Source: Pseudomonadota bacterium (GTDB taxonomy: Bacteria > Pseudomonadota > Gammaproteobacteria > Burkholderiales > Burkholderiaceae_C). Taken from it: DNA of 64,000 nucleotides. Of this stretch, positions 1-7,869 are shown in pieces. The notes below the pieces were generated by a model that searched no databases, was not told where the DNA came from, and saw only the letters and a list, made by a program, of their open reading frames with translations. A program made the position numbers and the translations under genes. The stretch spans positions 1 to 64,000 of the forward strand of contig CAUJHV010000061.1 of NCBI GenBank assembly GCA_963205115.1. The letters run 5' to 3'. Position 1 is the first letter of the stretch. Each line of letters opens with the position of its first letter.

Positions 1-1
1 C

Positions 2-682
2 TTCTTCGACATCACGCTGGGCAGGCCCGAGCTCATGCTCAAGATGACGCACGTGGCCGTGCCGCGCAAGCTGCCAGTGATCCTGAGCCCCGAGGAAGTC
101 GGCCGCCTGATCGCCGCCGCCCCCAACCTCAAGCACCAGGCCGCCATGTCGGTGGCCTACGGCGCAGGCCTGCGCGTCAGCGAAGTCGTCTCGCTCAAGG
201 TCGGCGACATCGACGGCGAGCGCATGACCCTTCGCGTGGAGCAGGGCAAGGGCCGCAAGGACCGCTACGCCATGCTCAGCCCCGTGCTGCTGGAGCGGCT
301 GCGCGCCTGGTGGAGGCTTGGCCACGCTCAGGGCAAGATCCGGCACGGTGGTTGGCTGTTCCCGGGCCTGGACCCCACCGACCATGTGACCGCGCGCCAG
401 CTCAACCGCGCCGTGCACCTGGCCGCCGCCACCGCCGGCATCGACAAGCGCATCACGCCGCACGGCCTGCGCCATGCCTTCGCCACCCATCTGCTGGAGC
501 AGGGGGTCGATATCCGCGTCATCCAGGTACTGCTCGGGCACAAGCGGCTGGACACCACGAGCCTGTACGCCGCCGTGGCCACTGACTTGCTGCGCCGGGT
601 CATCAGCCCGCTGGATCACACGTCCGACAAGCCCACGGCAGAACCTGTGCCCGAGCTTGCACCCCAGCCGCCAGCCCAGTAG
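2..682 (+). CDS. Tyrosine recombinase (IS91-associated accessory integrase), 5' end cut by window edge
   Basis: This is a phage-integrase-family tyrosine recombinase, of the kind encoded beside the transposase in some IS91-family elements. The frame is open to base 2, so the N-terminal SAM-like domain lies off the window. Counting from the ATG at 35, the catalytic set is complete: R47 in GAGLRVSEV, K72 in QGKGRKDR, H143 and R146 in HGLRH, H169 in LLGHK and Y178 in TTSLY. The stop is TAG at 680-682 and the transposase starts 27 bases later, so the two are probably cotranscribed. The enzyme may resolve transposition intermediates; that role is inferred. The catalytic half looks intact. Confidence 0.85.
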   Translation, partial: FFDITLGRPELMLKMTHVAVPRKLPVILSPEEVGRLIAAAPNLKHQAAMSVAYGAGLRVSEVVSLKVGDIDGERMTLRVEQGKGRKDRYAMLSPVLLERLRAWWRLGHAQGKIRHGGWLFPGLDPTDHVTARQLNRAVHLAAATAGIDKRITPHGLRHAFATHLLEQGVDIRVIQVLLGHKRLDTTSLYAAVATDLLRRVISPLDHTSDKPTAEPVPELAPQPPAQ

Positions 683-709
683 CAGCCAGCCCCGTAGCCG
701 CCCGCCATC

Positions 710-1903
710 GTGCAGGGGCGACCTGCCCTGGAGGTCGCCGACATCTTCCGTGCCCACGGACCCGCCTGGCGTGACGCCCAGCGTGGTCACCTGAGCCTGG
801 CTCAGCTCAAGGTGATGTCGGCCATCACCCAGTGCCGCACGGCGGCACTGGGTGGCCATGTCCTGCGCTGCGACGGCTGCGGGCTGGACGAGGTCTCGTA
901 CAACTCGTGCCGCAATCGGCATTGCCCGAAGTGCCAGAGCAGCGCGGCCAAGCGCTGGTTGGACGCGCGCCAGGCCGATCTGCTGCCGGTGGAGTACTAC
1001 CACGTGGTGTTCACGCTGCCGGCACCGATCGCCGACATCGCGTACCAGAACAAGGCGGCGCTGTATGGCTTGCTGTTCGACATCGCCGCCGAGACGCTGC
1101 TGCGGATCGCGGCCGATCCCAAGCACCTGGGGGCGAGCATCGGCGCCACGCTGGTGCTGCACACGTGGGGCTCGGCACTGACCCACCATCCGCATGTGCA
1201 CGGCATCGTGCCGGGCGGCGGGCTGGCGCCCGACGGCGCGCGCTGGATCGCCTGCCGGCCCGGGTTCTTCCTGCCGGTGCGCGTGCTCTCAAGGCTGTTC
1301 AGGCGACGCTTCCTGGAGGAACTTCAGCGGTTGCACGATGGCGGCAAGCTCAGCTTCTTCGGCCAGCACGCGGCGCTGGCCGACGCCGCTGCCTTCAAGG
1401 CGTGGCTCGCGCCACTGCGCAAGTGCGAGTGGGTGGTCTATGCCAAGCGGCCGTTCGCGGGTCCGCAGGCGGTGCTGGCCTACCTGTCGCGCTACACGCA
1501 CCGCGTGGCCATCTCCAACAGCCGGCTGCTCGCGATGGACGAGCGCAGCGTCACCTTCCGCTGGAAGGACTATCGAGCCAAGGACGGGGCCAAGGGCAAG
1601 ACGCGCCACAAGGCGATGACGCTGAGCCCGCAGGAGTTCATGCGCCGCTTCGTGCTGCATGTCCTGCCGGGCGGCTTCCACCGCATCCGGCACTACGGCC
1701 TGCTGGCCAACAGCAACCGGCGAGACAACCTGGCGCTGGCGCGCCAGTTGTTGCAAGTGCCACCGCCACCGCCCGAAGTGGCGGCCGACGATGGGTCGAA
1801 CTCGTCACGGCCGACCTTCGTCTGCGCACATTGCGGCCACGCGATGACGGTGCTGCAGGTCTTCTTGCGCGACTGCTCGATTCGGGCGCCGCCAGCATCA
1901 TGA
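710..1903 (+). CDS. IS91-family transposase (HUH endonuclease)
   Basis: Rolling-circle transposase of the IS91 family, 397 aa, a normal length. An N-terminal zinc-finger region has cysteines at 54, 57, 67, 72 and 75 (RCDGCG...CRNRHCPKCQ). The HUH metal-binding motif is HHPHVHG with H162 and H164. The nucleophilic tyrosine is probably Y262 in YLSRYTHRVAISN. A C-terminal CAHCGH pair (C372, C375) is also present. The start is GTG at 710, 27 bases after the recombinase stop. Family members mobilise by rolling circle from a 3' origin and can carry adjacent DNA in one-ended events. The reading frame has no visible damage, so the element may be active. Confidence 0.9.
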   Translation: MQGRPALEVADIFRAHGPAWRDAQRGHLSLAQLKVMSAITQCRTAALGGHVLRCDGCGLDEVSYNSCRNRHCPKCQSSAAKRWLDARQADLLPVEYYHVVFTLPAPIADIAYQNKAALYGLLFDIAAETLLRIAADPKHLGASIGATLVLHTWGSALTHHPHVHGIVPGGGLAPDGARWIACRPGFFLPVRVLSRLFRRRFLEELQRLHDGGKLSFFGQHAALADAAAFKAWLAPLRKCEWVVYAKRPFAGPQAVLAYLSRYTHRVAISNSRLLAMDERSVTFRWKDYRAKDGAKGKTRHKAMTLSPQEFMRRFVLHVLPGGFHRIRHYGLLANSNRRDNLALARQLLQVPPPPPEVAADDGSNSSRPTFVCAHCGHAMTVLQVFLRDCSIRAPPAS

Positions 1904-2469
1904 CGACACGCGATCACCATCGACCAACTCGACGCCGACCATGGTGTCCGGTGGATCGCTGCGCGCATGCCGTGATGACCGCACCTGCCCGCTGCGTTAC
2001 CGCTCCCTGCCACGACGCAGTGGGGCGTCGCAGGCCAGCCGTCTTCGTCGGTGCGGTCTTGAGGAGGCGCCGCGCGCAGCTGGATCGCAGCTCCAGCGCC
2101 ACCCAATCGCCATAGCCGCGGCGCTCAACGACCACCGTGGCGTTCGCCGCGGTTTCCTCCCTCGAGGCTTATGCAACACCTGCCCGGACGCACTGGGGTA
2201 GCTCGACCGCCTGCGCGTGAGGGCAGGTGTCACACAAGCCTTAACAGTTGCTGACGGCCAAGCGTGGCCCGAAGACTTCCGCTGTGAGCGACATTGCCGA
2301 CCTCGGGGCGCAGGCGAAATGGCAAAACGGGTGTATCGCTGCATCGTCGCCCACTCTCGAAAAATCTGGCCGTTCTGAGAGGGGGCGTACTCACCGTCGC
2401 GAACTGCGCCGACGCGAACAGCTCAGGAACCTGACGTCACCGAAAATAGTCTCGCCTCACATCCCGAAT
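1904..2469. other. Non-coding tail of the IS91-type element and junction to the defence operon
   Basis: These 566 bases lie between the transposase stop and the SLOG gene that runs toward it from the right. I see no convincing gene; the short open frames have no ribosome site or recognisable product. The one clear structure is the long imperfect inverted repeat at 2165-2241. IS91-family elements keep their replication origin or terminus near the 3' end, so the element boundary should fall in this stretch, but I cannot place it. Confidence 0.5.
2165..2241. repeat. Imperfect inverted repeat, 21-base arms
   Basis: The left arm 2165-2185 (aggcttatgcaacacctgcc plus c) and the right arm 2221-2241 pair at 18 of 21 positions across a 35-base spacer; the inner ten bases (acacctgccc / gggcaggtgt) match perfectly. 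It lies 262 bases past the transposase stop. It could be a terminal structure of the IS91-type element, a terminator-like hairpin, or the remnant of another small element. No T-tract follows, which speaks against a simple terminator. Confidence 0.7.
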
Positions 2470-3321
2470 CTACACAGGTGGCGTGCTAGGTAGTCCAGTA
2501 GCAGTTCCTCTGAAAACGCGCAACAGTCCGCGAAGCATCAACGCCACAGCTTCGTCAACGTGAACAGTTCGGGCTAGCGTCTCGTTCTCATCACTGCTCA
2601 AGCCGTTCCTCAGCGCGGTTGAGTCCAGACCGGAAAATTGTTCGCGACCTGCCCAGGGGACAACTAGGGTTGGACGGTGCGGGACCAGATGCAACTCTTC
2701 GGCGATGGCCCGCGCGCAGCCCCCAAAACCACCGAGCAAGTACACCGGTTGACCTGCGCCCAAGGAACAAAGTACCTCTTCGGCGATGCCGGGCATTCGT
2801 CCCTTGAATCCCGAAAGGTACCCCCCCAACACAATTCTCGCATCACTCGCATCGGTCAATACACGCCTCAGCGCGGTGAGGCCTACGGCCCACTCGTCGC
2901 TCGTTGGCACTTGCGTAGTCCCTGCCGGAGACAGTGTATCGAGCGCTAGCTCTTGGCCTTGCTGGCCCAGGCAGTGAAGCTCCGCCAGCCCGTTGAGATC
3001 CTGTGCAAGTGTTTGAATCTCCTGCGCTGGCTTGCCGGAGTGAACCGGCCAGGCCAAGTAACTCACAATGGCTGGCCGAGCGTCGCCGACATCTGCGTCT
3101 CGCCGATGTCGTGCCACCAATTCGAACAGGAGTTCGGTGAAGCCATGCGCACGTAGGTCGCCCCCGTAGATCAGCCGTGCCCCCATCGCCAACAGGTGCC
3201 GTGCCACTTCAGCCATCGCGTCACGCAGGTGCTCGGCGGCAAGACCAAAAGCCATCATGTCTGCGCTCTCAGAAATTGAGATCGCAACGGCCTTCTGACT
3301 GAGTGGTTCTTGATAGGTCAC
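2470..3321 (-). CDS. SLOG-domain nucleotide-sensor protein
   Basis: The 283-residue product has a Rossmann-like SLOG fold signature: an opening strand AVAISISES, then the glycine motif LIYGGDLRAHGF near residues 50-61 followed by a helix TELLFELV. A second half has VLGGYLSGFKG (165-174) and VYLLGGFGG (193-201). SLOG domains bind nucleotide-derived ligands such as cyclic ADP-ribose; in Thoeris ThsA such a domain is the receptor for the TIR product. The match is closest, from memory, to the LD-cluster/SLOG families that sit with TIR genes. The start is GTG at 3321, overlapping the TIR stop by four bases (GTGA). No effector domain is fused, so a partner is expected, probably the TIR protein. Confidence 0.7.
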   Translation of the reverse strand: MTYQEPLSQKAVAISISESADMMAFGLAAEHLRDAMAEVARHLLAMGARLIYGGDLRAHGFTELLFELVARHRRDADVGDARPAIVSYLAWPVHSGKPAQEIQTLAQDLNGLAELHCLGQQGQELALDTLSPAGTTQVPTSDEWAVGLTALRRVLTDASDARIVLGGYLSGFKGRMPGIAEEVLCSLGAGQPVYLLGGFGGCARAIAEELHLVPHRPTLVVPWAGREQFSGLDSTALRNGLSSDENETLARTVHVDEAVALMLRGLLRVFRGTATGLPSTPPV

Positions 3322-4505
3322 TTAGCCGACTCCGATGTCGCCAACCATTCGGTCAGGCTGCGCAATCGATACCTCGGGGCAATCCGTTCGAACAGCCGCT
3401 GCTCCTCGGCCCCAAGCGGCGGATCCGGGTAGACGACGACAACCTGCTCTCCAGCCGTATCGCTGAGGCCCGCCAACGAGATGAGCTCCGGCGCACGAGG
3501 CAGGAACGCGACATCCTTCGCTGCTTCTTCCAAAGTCGACCGAACTCGGCAACGCCAGAGGTAGTCCTTCAGCACTTCATCCAGCAACCTCGCGACAACC
3601 TGATCAATACGATCGATCTTGATCGGATCCATTCTGACGACGGGCACGTTGCCCAAGTACGGAAAGCCTCGTTCGTCGGTATCGGAAATGCAATCGGCGA
3701 CAACCAAAGGCACATTCCACCGCTTCGCCTCGATGATCTCGCGGCGGCACCATTCGCGCGACGAGAAACTGTCAGTGTGGATCGCGACGACTGCGCTGAC
3801 CTTGACCTGTTGCAAGAGCACCTTGTCAAAGCGGAGTCCTGCTGGGATGTCGCGCACGTCGAAGAACGAAGCGAGCCCGTCACCCTCGAAGATCTGTCGC
3901 CGAACCTCCTTCGCGATTCGCTCTCCATCGGCATCGTGCTTAGAGTGGCTCAAGAAGATTTGCACCTTCTTCAGATACTGCTCAAGCGCCGCTTCGTCTT
4001 TGTCGGGCCGGAGAAGCTGCTCAAGGTATGAACGCAACATCCGGCAAAACTGATACGTCAGGTCGGATGTCAGGCGTCGCAGCCGCGCGTCATCCTCCAT
4101 ACCTGCCCAGCGGTCCCAGCGCACAGCTTGCTCTGCCATCCCAAGACGGGTCGCAGCGCCATCAATGGCGACTGGGAACACGCGGGCACCCAAGCCGACC
4201 GCATCAGTGCGCGCCAAAAGATCCCGTGCCCAGGTCAGGTAGCGCTCGTCACCTGCAAGGTTTTCCTCGACGAGCAGGACAACGGCCGTCGTCTCTCCTT
4301 CGGCAAGGTCGATGTGCTGCGGCGCCGAAGTCGCGGGATCAGGAGCGTTCCGATAGATGACACTCAGCCCAGCTCCGCCTGCCACGTTGCCATACAGCTC
4401 GCGACGATATTGGTCGTAGAGCTTCTTCGCGATGGCCCGCCCTGCTTCGAAGGCTGGATGCCACGCCACATAGAGAACAAGGAACGGACGTGTCGGCACT
4501 GCCAC
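3318..4505 (-). CDS. TIR-domain protein with a second TIR-like N-terminal region
   Basis: I place the start at GTG 4505, seven bases after AGGAG and 10 bases beyond the stop of the preceding gene, giving 395 aa. Residues 5-130 form a TIR-like alpha/beta region (FLVLYVAWHP ... AVVLLVEENL). Residues 180-300 are a clear TIR domain: VQIFLSHSKHD, SFFDVRDIPAG, and SSREWCRREIIEAK with E256 as the likely NADase glutamate. A C-terminal tail of about 90 residues ends in another beta-rich stretch (EQVVVVYPDPP). TIR domains of this kind cleave NAD or make cyclic ADP-ribose signals. Tight coupling to the SLOG gene suggests sensor and effector act together. Confidence 0.75.
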   Translation of the reverse strand: MAVPTRPFLVLYVAWHPAFEAGRAIAKKLYDQYRRELYGNVAGGAGLSVIYRNAPDPATSAPQHIDLAEGETTAVVLLVEENLAGDERYLTWARDLLARTDAVGLGARVFPVAIDGAATRLGMAEQAVRWDRWAGMEDDARLRRLTSDLTYQFCRMLRSYLEQLLRPDKDEAALEQYLKKVQIFLSHSKHDADGERIAKEVRRQIFEGDGLASFFDVRDIPAGLRFDKVLLQQVKVSAVVAIHTDSFSSREWCRREIIEAKRWNVPLVVADCISDTDERGFPYLGNVPVVRMDPIKIDRIDQVVARLLDEVLKDYLWRCRVRSTLEEAAKDVAFLPRAPELISLAGLSDTAGEQVVVVYPDPPLGAEEQRLFERIAPRYRLRSLTEWLATSESAK

Positions 4506-4515
4506 TGGCGGGCTC

Positions 4516-5199
4516 CTACAAAGCGGCGAACAAGCTCTCTTGCGCTTCGGTGCGGCCCACGGGATCAGCCCGGAGCCCGTAGAGCCCCGCGATACCTCGA
4601 CGAAATTCCGTGACGCCACCATAGCTCGGGTGCCGAACAGTTTCGACCTTCACGCCAAATCGCCTTGCATAGACCGCCGCGTCCTGACCGATCGAGACGA
4701 TGCGTTTCACGCCAAGCCCGTCGATCAGCGACGCGTTCAAGTGATCGACTTGGGCAAGTTCACGAACCGTAAACCGACGGTTGGTCAGCGGGCTGCCGTG
4801 CTCATGCGGGTGGAACGGAAAGACGTTCCATAGCAGCGGCTGGCGGGCCACCGCACGCAGGGCGGCCCAAATCTCGGCTGCAGTTCGCTCCGCTACGGCC
4901 GTTCCGATCGTGGCACGAGCGAAGCTTGTGCCCGGAAAGAGCCTTTGCAGCTCGACCAGGTGATACTCGTCCGTCAGTGCCAAGCCGGTCCGCCGGCCGC
5001 CGCGGTACCCAAGGTCCCGCCCCATCCAGATCGTGTCAACTCCCTGTGCTTGAGCGGCAGCCAGATACGTGCGAAGATTTCGGCGCCGCGTGGATGGCGC
5101 GTCGCCTTTGTCGTGAATGGCGCACGTGTCAGCATAAGGATTGAACACGTTCTCGAGTGCGATTGCCGACAGGTCTCGTACGAAGGTGTTCGGGTTCAT
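4516..5199 (-). CDS. Uracil-DNA-glycosylase-fold protein of a defence operon
   Basis: The 227-residue product looks like a member of the uracil-DNA glycosylase superfamily. A first motif IWMGRDLGYRGGRRTG (57-72) sits where the water-activating motif lies, WNVFPFHPH (124-132) is the middle motif, and VRHPSYGG (188-195) is the DNA-intercalation motif (usually HPS). The classical Asp/Asn of motif 1 is not obvious, so a changed substrate or loss of catalysis is possible. The ATG at 5199 overlaps the MazG stop (ATGA). Its presence among nucleotide-processing genes suggests action on a modified or damaged base or nucleotide; that is inference. Confidence 0.6.
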   Translation of the reverse strand: MNPNTFVRDLSAIALENVFNPYADTCAIHDKGDAPSTRRRNLRTYLAAAQAQGVDTIWMGRDLGYRGGRRTGLALTDEYHLVELQRLFPGTSFARATIGTAVAERTAAEIWAALRAVARQPLLWNVFPFHPHEHGSPLTNRRFTVRELAQVDHLNASLIDGLGVKRIVSIGQDAAVYARRFGVKVETVRHPSYGGVTEFRRGIAGLYGLRADPVGRTEAQESLFAAL

Positions 5200-6413
5200 G
5201 TTGAGGTTCTTGAAGGCGGCTGGAATGTCAAGGTGTGGTCAGTCATGTTCACAATGACCGTACCACCACGATGGCCGGGCTTGCGCAGCTCGCGAAACAC
5301 CCGGAATCCTTCCAGTATCGCTTGCTCCCACTGCCACAGCGGACACGCGTCAACTTCGTAGCCGCTCACCATGCTGTGCACCTGTTTAAGCAGACCGTAG
5401 TCGAGCTTGCCCGGCTCCACATCTTCGTACAAGCGGCGCTTCTTGGCGTGGTTGAAGATCCACGTGGCGATCCCTTCCTCGATGATCATCGCCCTCGCAC
5501 CGTCCTCGTTTTCGTCAATTGCAGGCTTTGACTTTCGCTTGACCTTGAGCAGCGCCCGGATCACGGGGGACCATCCAAGATGGGCGACATAGGCCAGATG
5601 GAACACGTCGTGAAAACGGTAGTCGTCCGGCTCATTGCTATTGTCGGTGAGGCGATCACCAATGTGAACACCGTTCAGCCGCTGGACGGCGTAGGTTCTG
5701 CCCGACGCTTCGCGCTCAATGAACTCCATAGGAAGCTCGCGAGGCAGTTGCTCATGCTCCAAAAAATCGTCGTCAAATGCTCGACAGTAGGTCCTGCTGG
5801 GGCCCGGCCAACGCCCATGGGTCTTGACGAGGTTGTCGCGAGCCACGTCCTCCAGTTTGAGCATGAATGAAGAGCAAACCAGACCAAGGATGGCGAGCAG
5901 TTGTCCGAACAGGTCGATGTGGGTGGGGTGTCCGAGAACCAGTTGAGATTGACTACCGTGGCCGACCACCTCTCCGCTCATTCTCGCGAGCTCACCGAGA
6001 AGTTCGACGCGGCACGCTTCCAGGTCGCTCCCGTGCACGTCGATGATGCCGTCGATCTGCCTGAAGTTGACGGCGCCATGCCCATCATGATCACCTTCCT
6101 TGAACCGCTTGCGCAGGGAGGCGAGGCAACCCTGACCCAACAATTGCGGATCAACCGCCTGTGCCTTCGCCATGGCAACCAGGTACCACAGAGCGTCGCC
6201 GATCTCCTCGCCTGCCACTTCCGTCTCGGATTCAAGCAATCGGTCCCGATTGACCTTCTTCAGCGCGGCGAGCAGACCACCGACCTCGCCAAAAAAACCG
6301 AACGTCAGCTTGCTCGACCCACCTGGAATATCGGCGAAGCGGTCGGTTTCGTTTGCTGCCGCCGCGTACTGCGCGATGGTCAATGGAGGTTGCTGCGCAA
6401 GTGCTGTAGGCAT
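5196..6413 (-). CDS. MazG-like NTP pyrophosphohydrolase with a long C-terminal helical region
   Basis: Start ATG 6413 has AGGA six bases upstream, giving 405 aa; a longer frame would overlap the previous gene. Residues 36-85 hold the all-alpha NTP-pyrophosphatase core: FGFFGEVGGLLAALKK then GEEIGDALWYLVAM. The second acidic motif ExxD (E70, D73) is intact, but the first reads E43-V-G-G46 where families usually have ExxE. A second weak repeat (ELLGELARMSGEV) follows at 138-149. The C-terminal half (RFHDVFHLAYVAHLGW, 266-281; IIEEGIATWIFNHAKK, 310-325) is helical and I do not recognise it outside this protein type. Known relatives hydrolyse (d)NTPs to monophosphate and pyrophosphate. Confidence 0.7.
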   Translation of the reverse strand: MPTALAQQPPLTIAQYAAAANETDRFADIPGGSSKLTFGFFGEVGGLLAALKKVNRDRLLESETEVAGEEIGDALWYLVAMAKAQAVDPQLLGQGCLASLRKRFKEGDHDGHGAVNFRQIDGIIDVHGSDLEACRVELLGELARMSGEVVGHGSQSQLVLGHPTHIDLFGQLLAILGLVCSSFMLKLEDVARDNLVKTHGRWPGPSRTYCRAFDDDFLEHEQLPRELPMEFIEREASGRTYAVQRLNGVHIGDRLTDNSNEPDDYRFHDVFHLAYVAHLGWSPVIRALLKVKRKSKPAIDENEDGARAMIIEEGIATWIFNHAKKRRLYEDVEPGKLDYGLLKQVHSMVSGYEVDACPLWQWEQAILEGFRVFRELRKPGHRGGTVIVNMTDHTLTFQPPSRTST

Positions 6414-6433
6414 GAGAGTCCTGGTTGACAGGT

Positions 6434-7066
6434 TCAAGAAGATGGGCGAGCCCACGCCGAACGCTGTCGCTGCCACATGAACGGTGGCGCCAAGAATCCT
6501 TGGGCGCCGAGCGATTCGAACCAGGCGGCGAAGGCCTGCACGAACTCCAGTGGAAACACCGACCGGTACCCACGCTTCAGGCGAATGCTGTGACCGTCGA
6601 AATCGAGAAACTGCTTGGGCACGTCAATCGCGCCACTGCCCCAGTATGCGAAGCGGCGACCGACCAGTACGCCATGGGACTTAGTGTCGTTAGCGATATT
6701 TCTCGGATTCGCGGCACCTCCTTCGAGACTGTGGTGAGAATCGGCTTGCTGCCAAACATGGGGCGCGCTCTGGTGATAGATGTTGTCTCCGAACATCTGT
6801 TTCACGCTGCCGGCGCGAGAAGGCTTCTTGAACTGGAATCGAGCGTCGTCCCAGTAGGCGTCATAGGTAAGCACTTCGTCGACCCGCATGACGTACACCA
6901 AGCCAGGAACATTGCGGTCCGCAGTCGAAGTCAGCCCCGCAACCCAGTCGCCGACAGCGGCCCGCTGTCGGATTTCGGGTTTGCAGGTGGCTAACGTGCA
7001 GACACCGCCGAATGGGTTGGGGGCGAAACCGAAATCGCGCGCAACGACATAGGAATACAGCCGCAT
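6434..7066 (-). CDS. Nmad2-like nucleotide-modification-associated protein
   Basis: The 210-residue product from ATG 7066 begins MRLYSYVVARDFGFAPNPFG, followed by GVCTLATCKPEIR and GDWVAGLTS. I recognise this as the pattern of nucleotide modification associated domain 2, a family of unknown chemistry found with nucleotide-processing and phage-conflict genes. Tyrosines, aromatics and a late basic segment (RLKRGYRSVFPLEF) are visible but no catalytic residue can be named. It starts 10 bases after the TIR gene's stop and ends 20 bases before MazG, so it belongs in the operon. An alternative start further upstream would overlap the TIR gene. Confidence 0.65.
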   Translation of the reverse strand: MRLYSYVVARDFGFAPNPFGGVCTLATCKPEIRQRAAVGDWVAGLTSTADRNVPGLVYVMRVDEVLTYDAYWDDARFQFKKPSRAGSVKQMFGDNIYHQSAPHVWQQADSHHSLEGGAANPRNIANDTKSHGVLVGRRFAYWGSGAIDVPKQFLDFDGHSIRLKRGYRSVFPLEFVQAFAAWFESLGAQGFLAPPFMWQRQRSAWARPSS

Positions 7067-7076
7067 CGCTTGCGTG

Positions 7077-7550
7077 CTAGCACGTGTACCGCGGTACGGC
7101 GCGCGCGCCGGCTGGCCCACCATCAGGCGCCTCGCGATTGTTGATGCGCCCTTCGATGGCGTCTTTCACTCGCTCCCCTTGCCAGCCGACGATCGCGTCG
7201 GCATAGCGATCAAGCGCGGGCGGAAGGTCGCACTGGGCTTCGCCGTGGTCCCAGACACCGATGATCCGCTTGCCCATACGCTCGGCACATTCGATCTCCC
7301 AAGCGACCCACTCGCTATTGCGGGTCTCCGGCGTGATCAGCACGACAAACACCGACGCCCACTCGATTCGCGGCGCGAGGATGCTGGACTTGATGTAGTC
7401 CGGATTCTTGGCGTTGTTGGGCTTCTCGCTGTGAATCGATCCGTCGCGCACTTCCATGCCGGCGTTGTTCAGCAAGTCCTTGAGCGGAGCGAGTCTGTGA
7501 TCGTCCTCGTGGACGTGGCTGATGAATACGTGCTTTCGACCTTCTGCCAT
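7077..7550 (-). CDS. ThsB-like TIR-domain protein
   Basis: The 157-residue protein starts at ATG 7550 with GGGAG seven bases upstream. It is a single TIR-like domain of the type called DUF1863/ThsB: KHVFISHVHEDD (6-17), then NPDYIKSSILAPRIEWASVF, VVLITPETRNSEWVAWEIEC with E85 as the likely catalytic glutamate, and GKRIIGVW. In Thoeris systems the ThsB protein senses phage infection and makes a cyclic ADP-ribose-type signal read by a SLOG domain. No ThsA-like Sir2 protein is present here; the SLOG and dual-TIR genes at the operon end may take that place. Signal production is inferred. Confidence 0.75.
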   Translation of the reverse strand: MAEGRKHVFISHVHEDDHRLAPLKDLLNNAGMEVRDGSIHSEKPNNAKNPDYIKSSILAPRIEWASVFVVLITPETRNSEWVAWEIECAERMGKRIIGVWDHGEAQCDLPPALDRYADAIVGWQGERVKDAIEGRINNREAPDGGPAGARAVPRYTC

Positions 7551-7629
7551 GTATTGCTCCCTTTGGATTGCTGGTCTTCGCCGACTGCCTCCCGCGCCGT
7601 CGGTTGCGTTGGTCGCTGAAGCCGCGCGT

Positions 7630-7845
7630 TTACTTGCGCCTGTTGTATGGGGATTGATTGGTCGGCTTGAGCGACTTACCAAGGTCAGACGCCTTGCCGT
7701 AGATCGCGGCCTCAGTGCGGCCGAGCTTGATGCCGATGACTCGTGTCGGCGTGTTGCCATCGATGAGTTTCTCGAGCTTTGCCTCCTGCTGCGGTGTCCA
7801 GGGTTTGCCGTGATTTTCTGGTTGCTTGGTCACAAGATCCTCCAT
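7630..7845 (-). CDS. Small SANT/Myb-like helix-turn-helix protein
   Basis: A 71-residue protein (ATG 7845; a TTG at 7866 would add seven residues and neither start has a clear ribosome site). The core KPWTPQQEAKLEKLIDGNTP begins like a SANT/Myb repeat and continues into VIGIKLGRTEAAIYGKASDL, a homeodomain-like helix-turn-helix. The tail SLKPTNQSPYNRRK is typical of a widespread family of small bacterial proteins of unknown role. It probably binds DNA. It is encoded between the regulator and the first TIR gene, with a 79-base gap to the TIR gene, the largest gap within the operon. Confidence 0.6.
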   Translation of the reverse strand: MEDLVTKQPENHGKPWTPQQEAKLEKLIDGNTPTRVIGIKLGRTEAAIYGKASDLGKSLKPTNQSPYNRRK

Positions 7846-7869
7846 AGGTGGTTGGGAAGATTCCAACGT

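Noticed and set aside
2248..2493. Short open frame after the transposase
   Set aside because: No ribosome site, crosses into the SLOG gene's 3' end on the other strand, no similarity.
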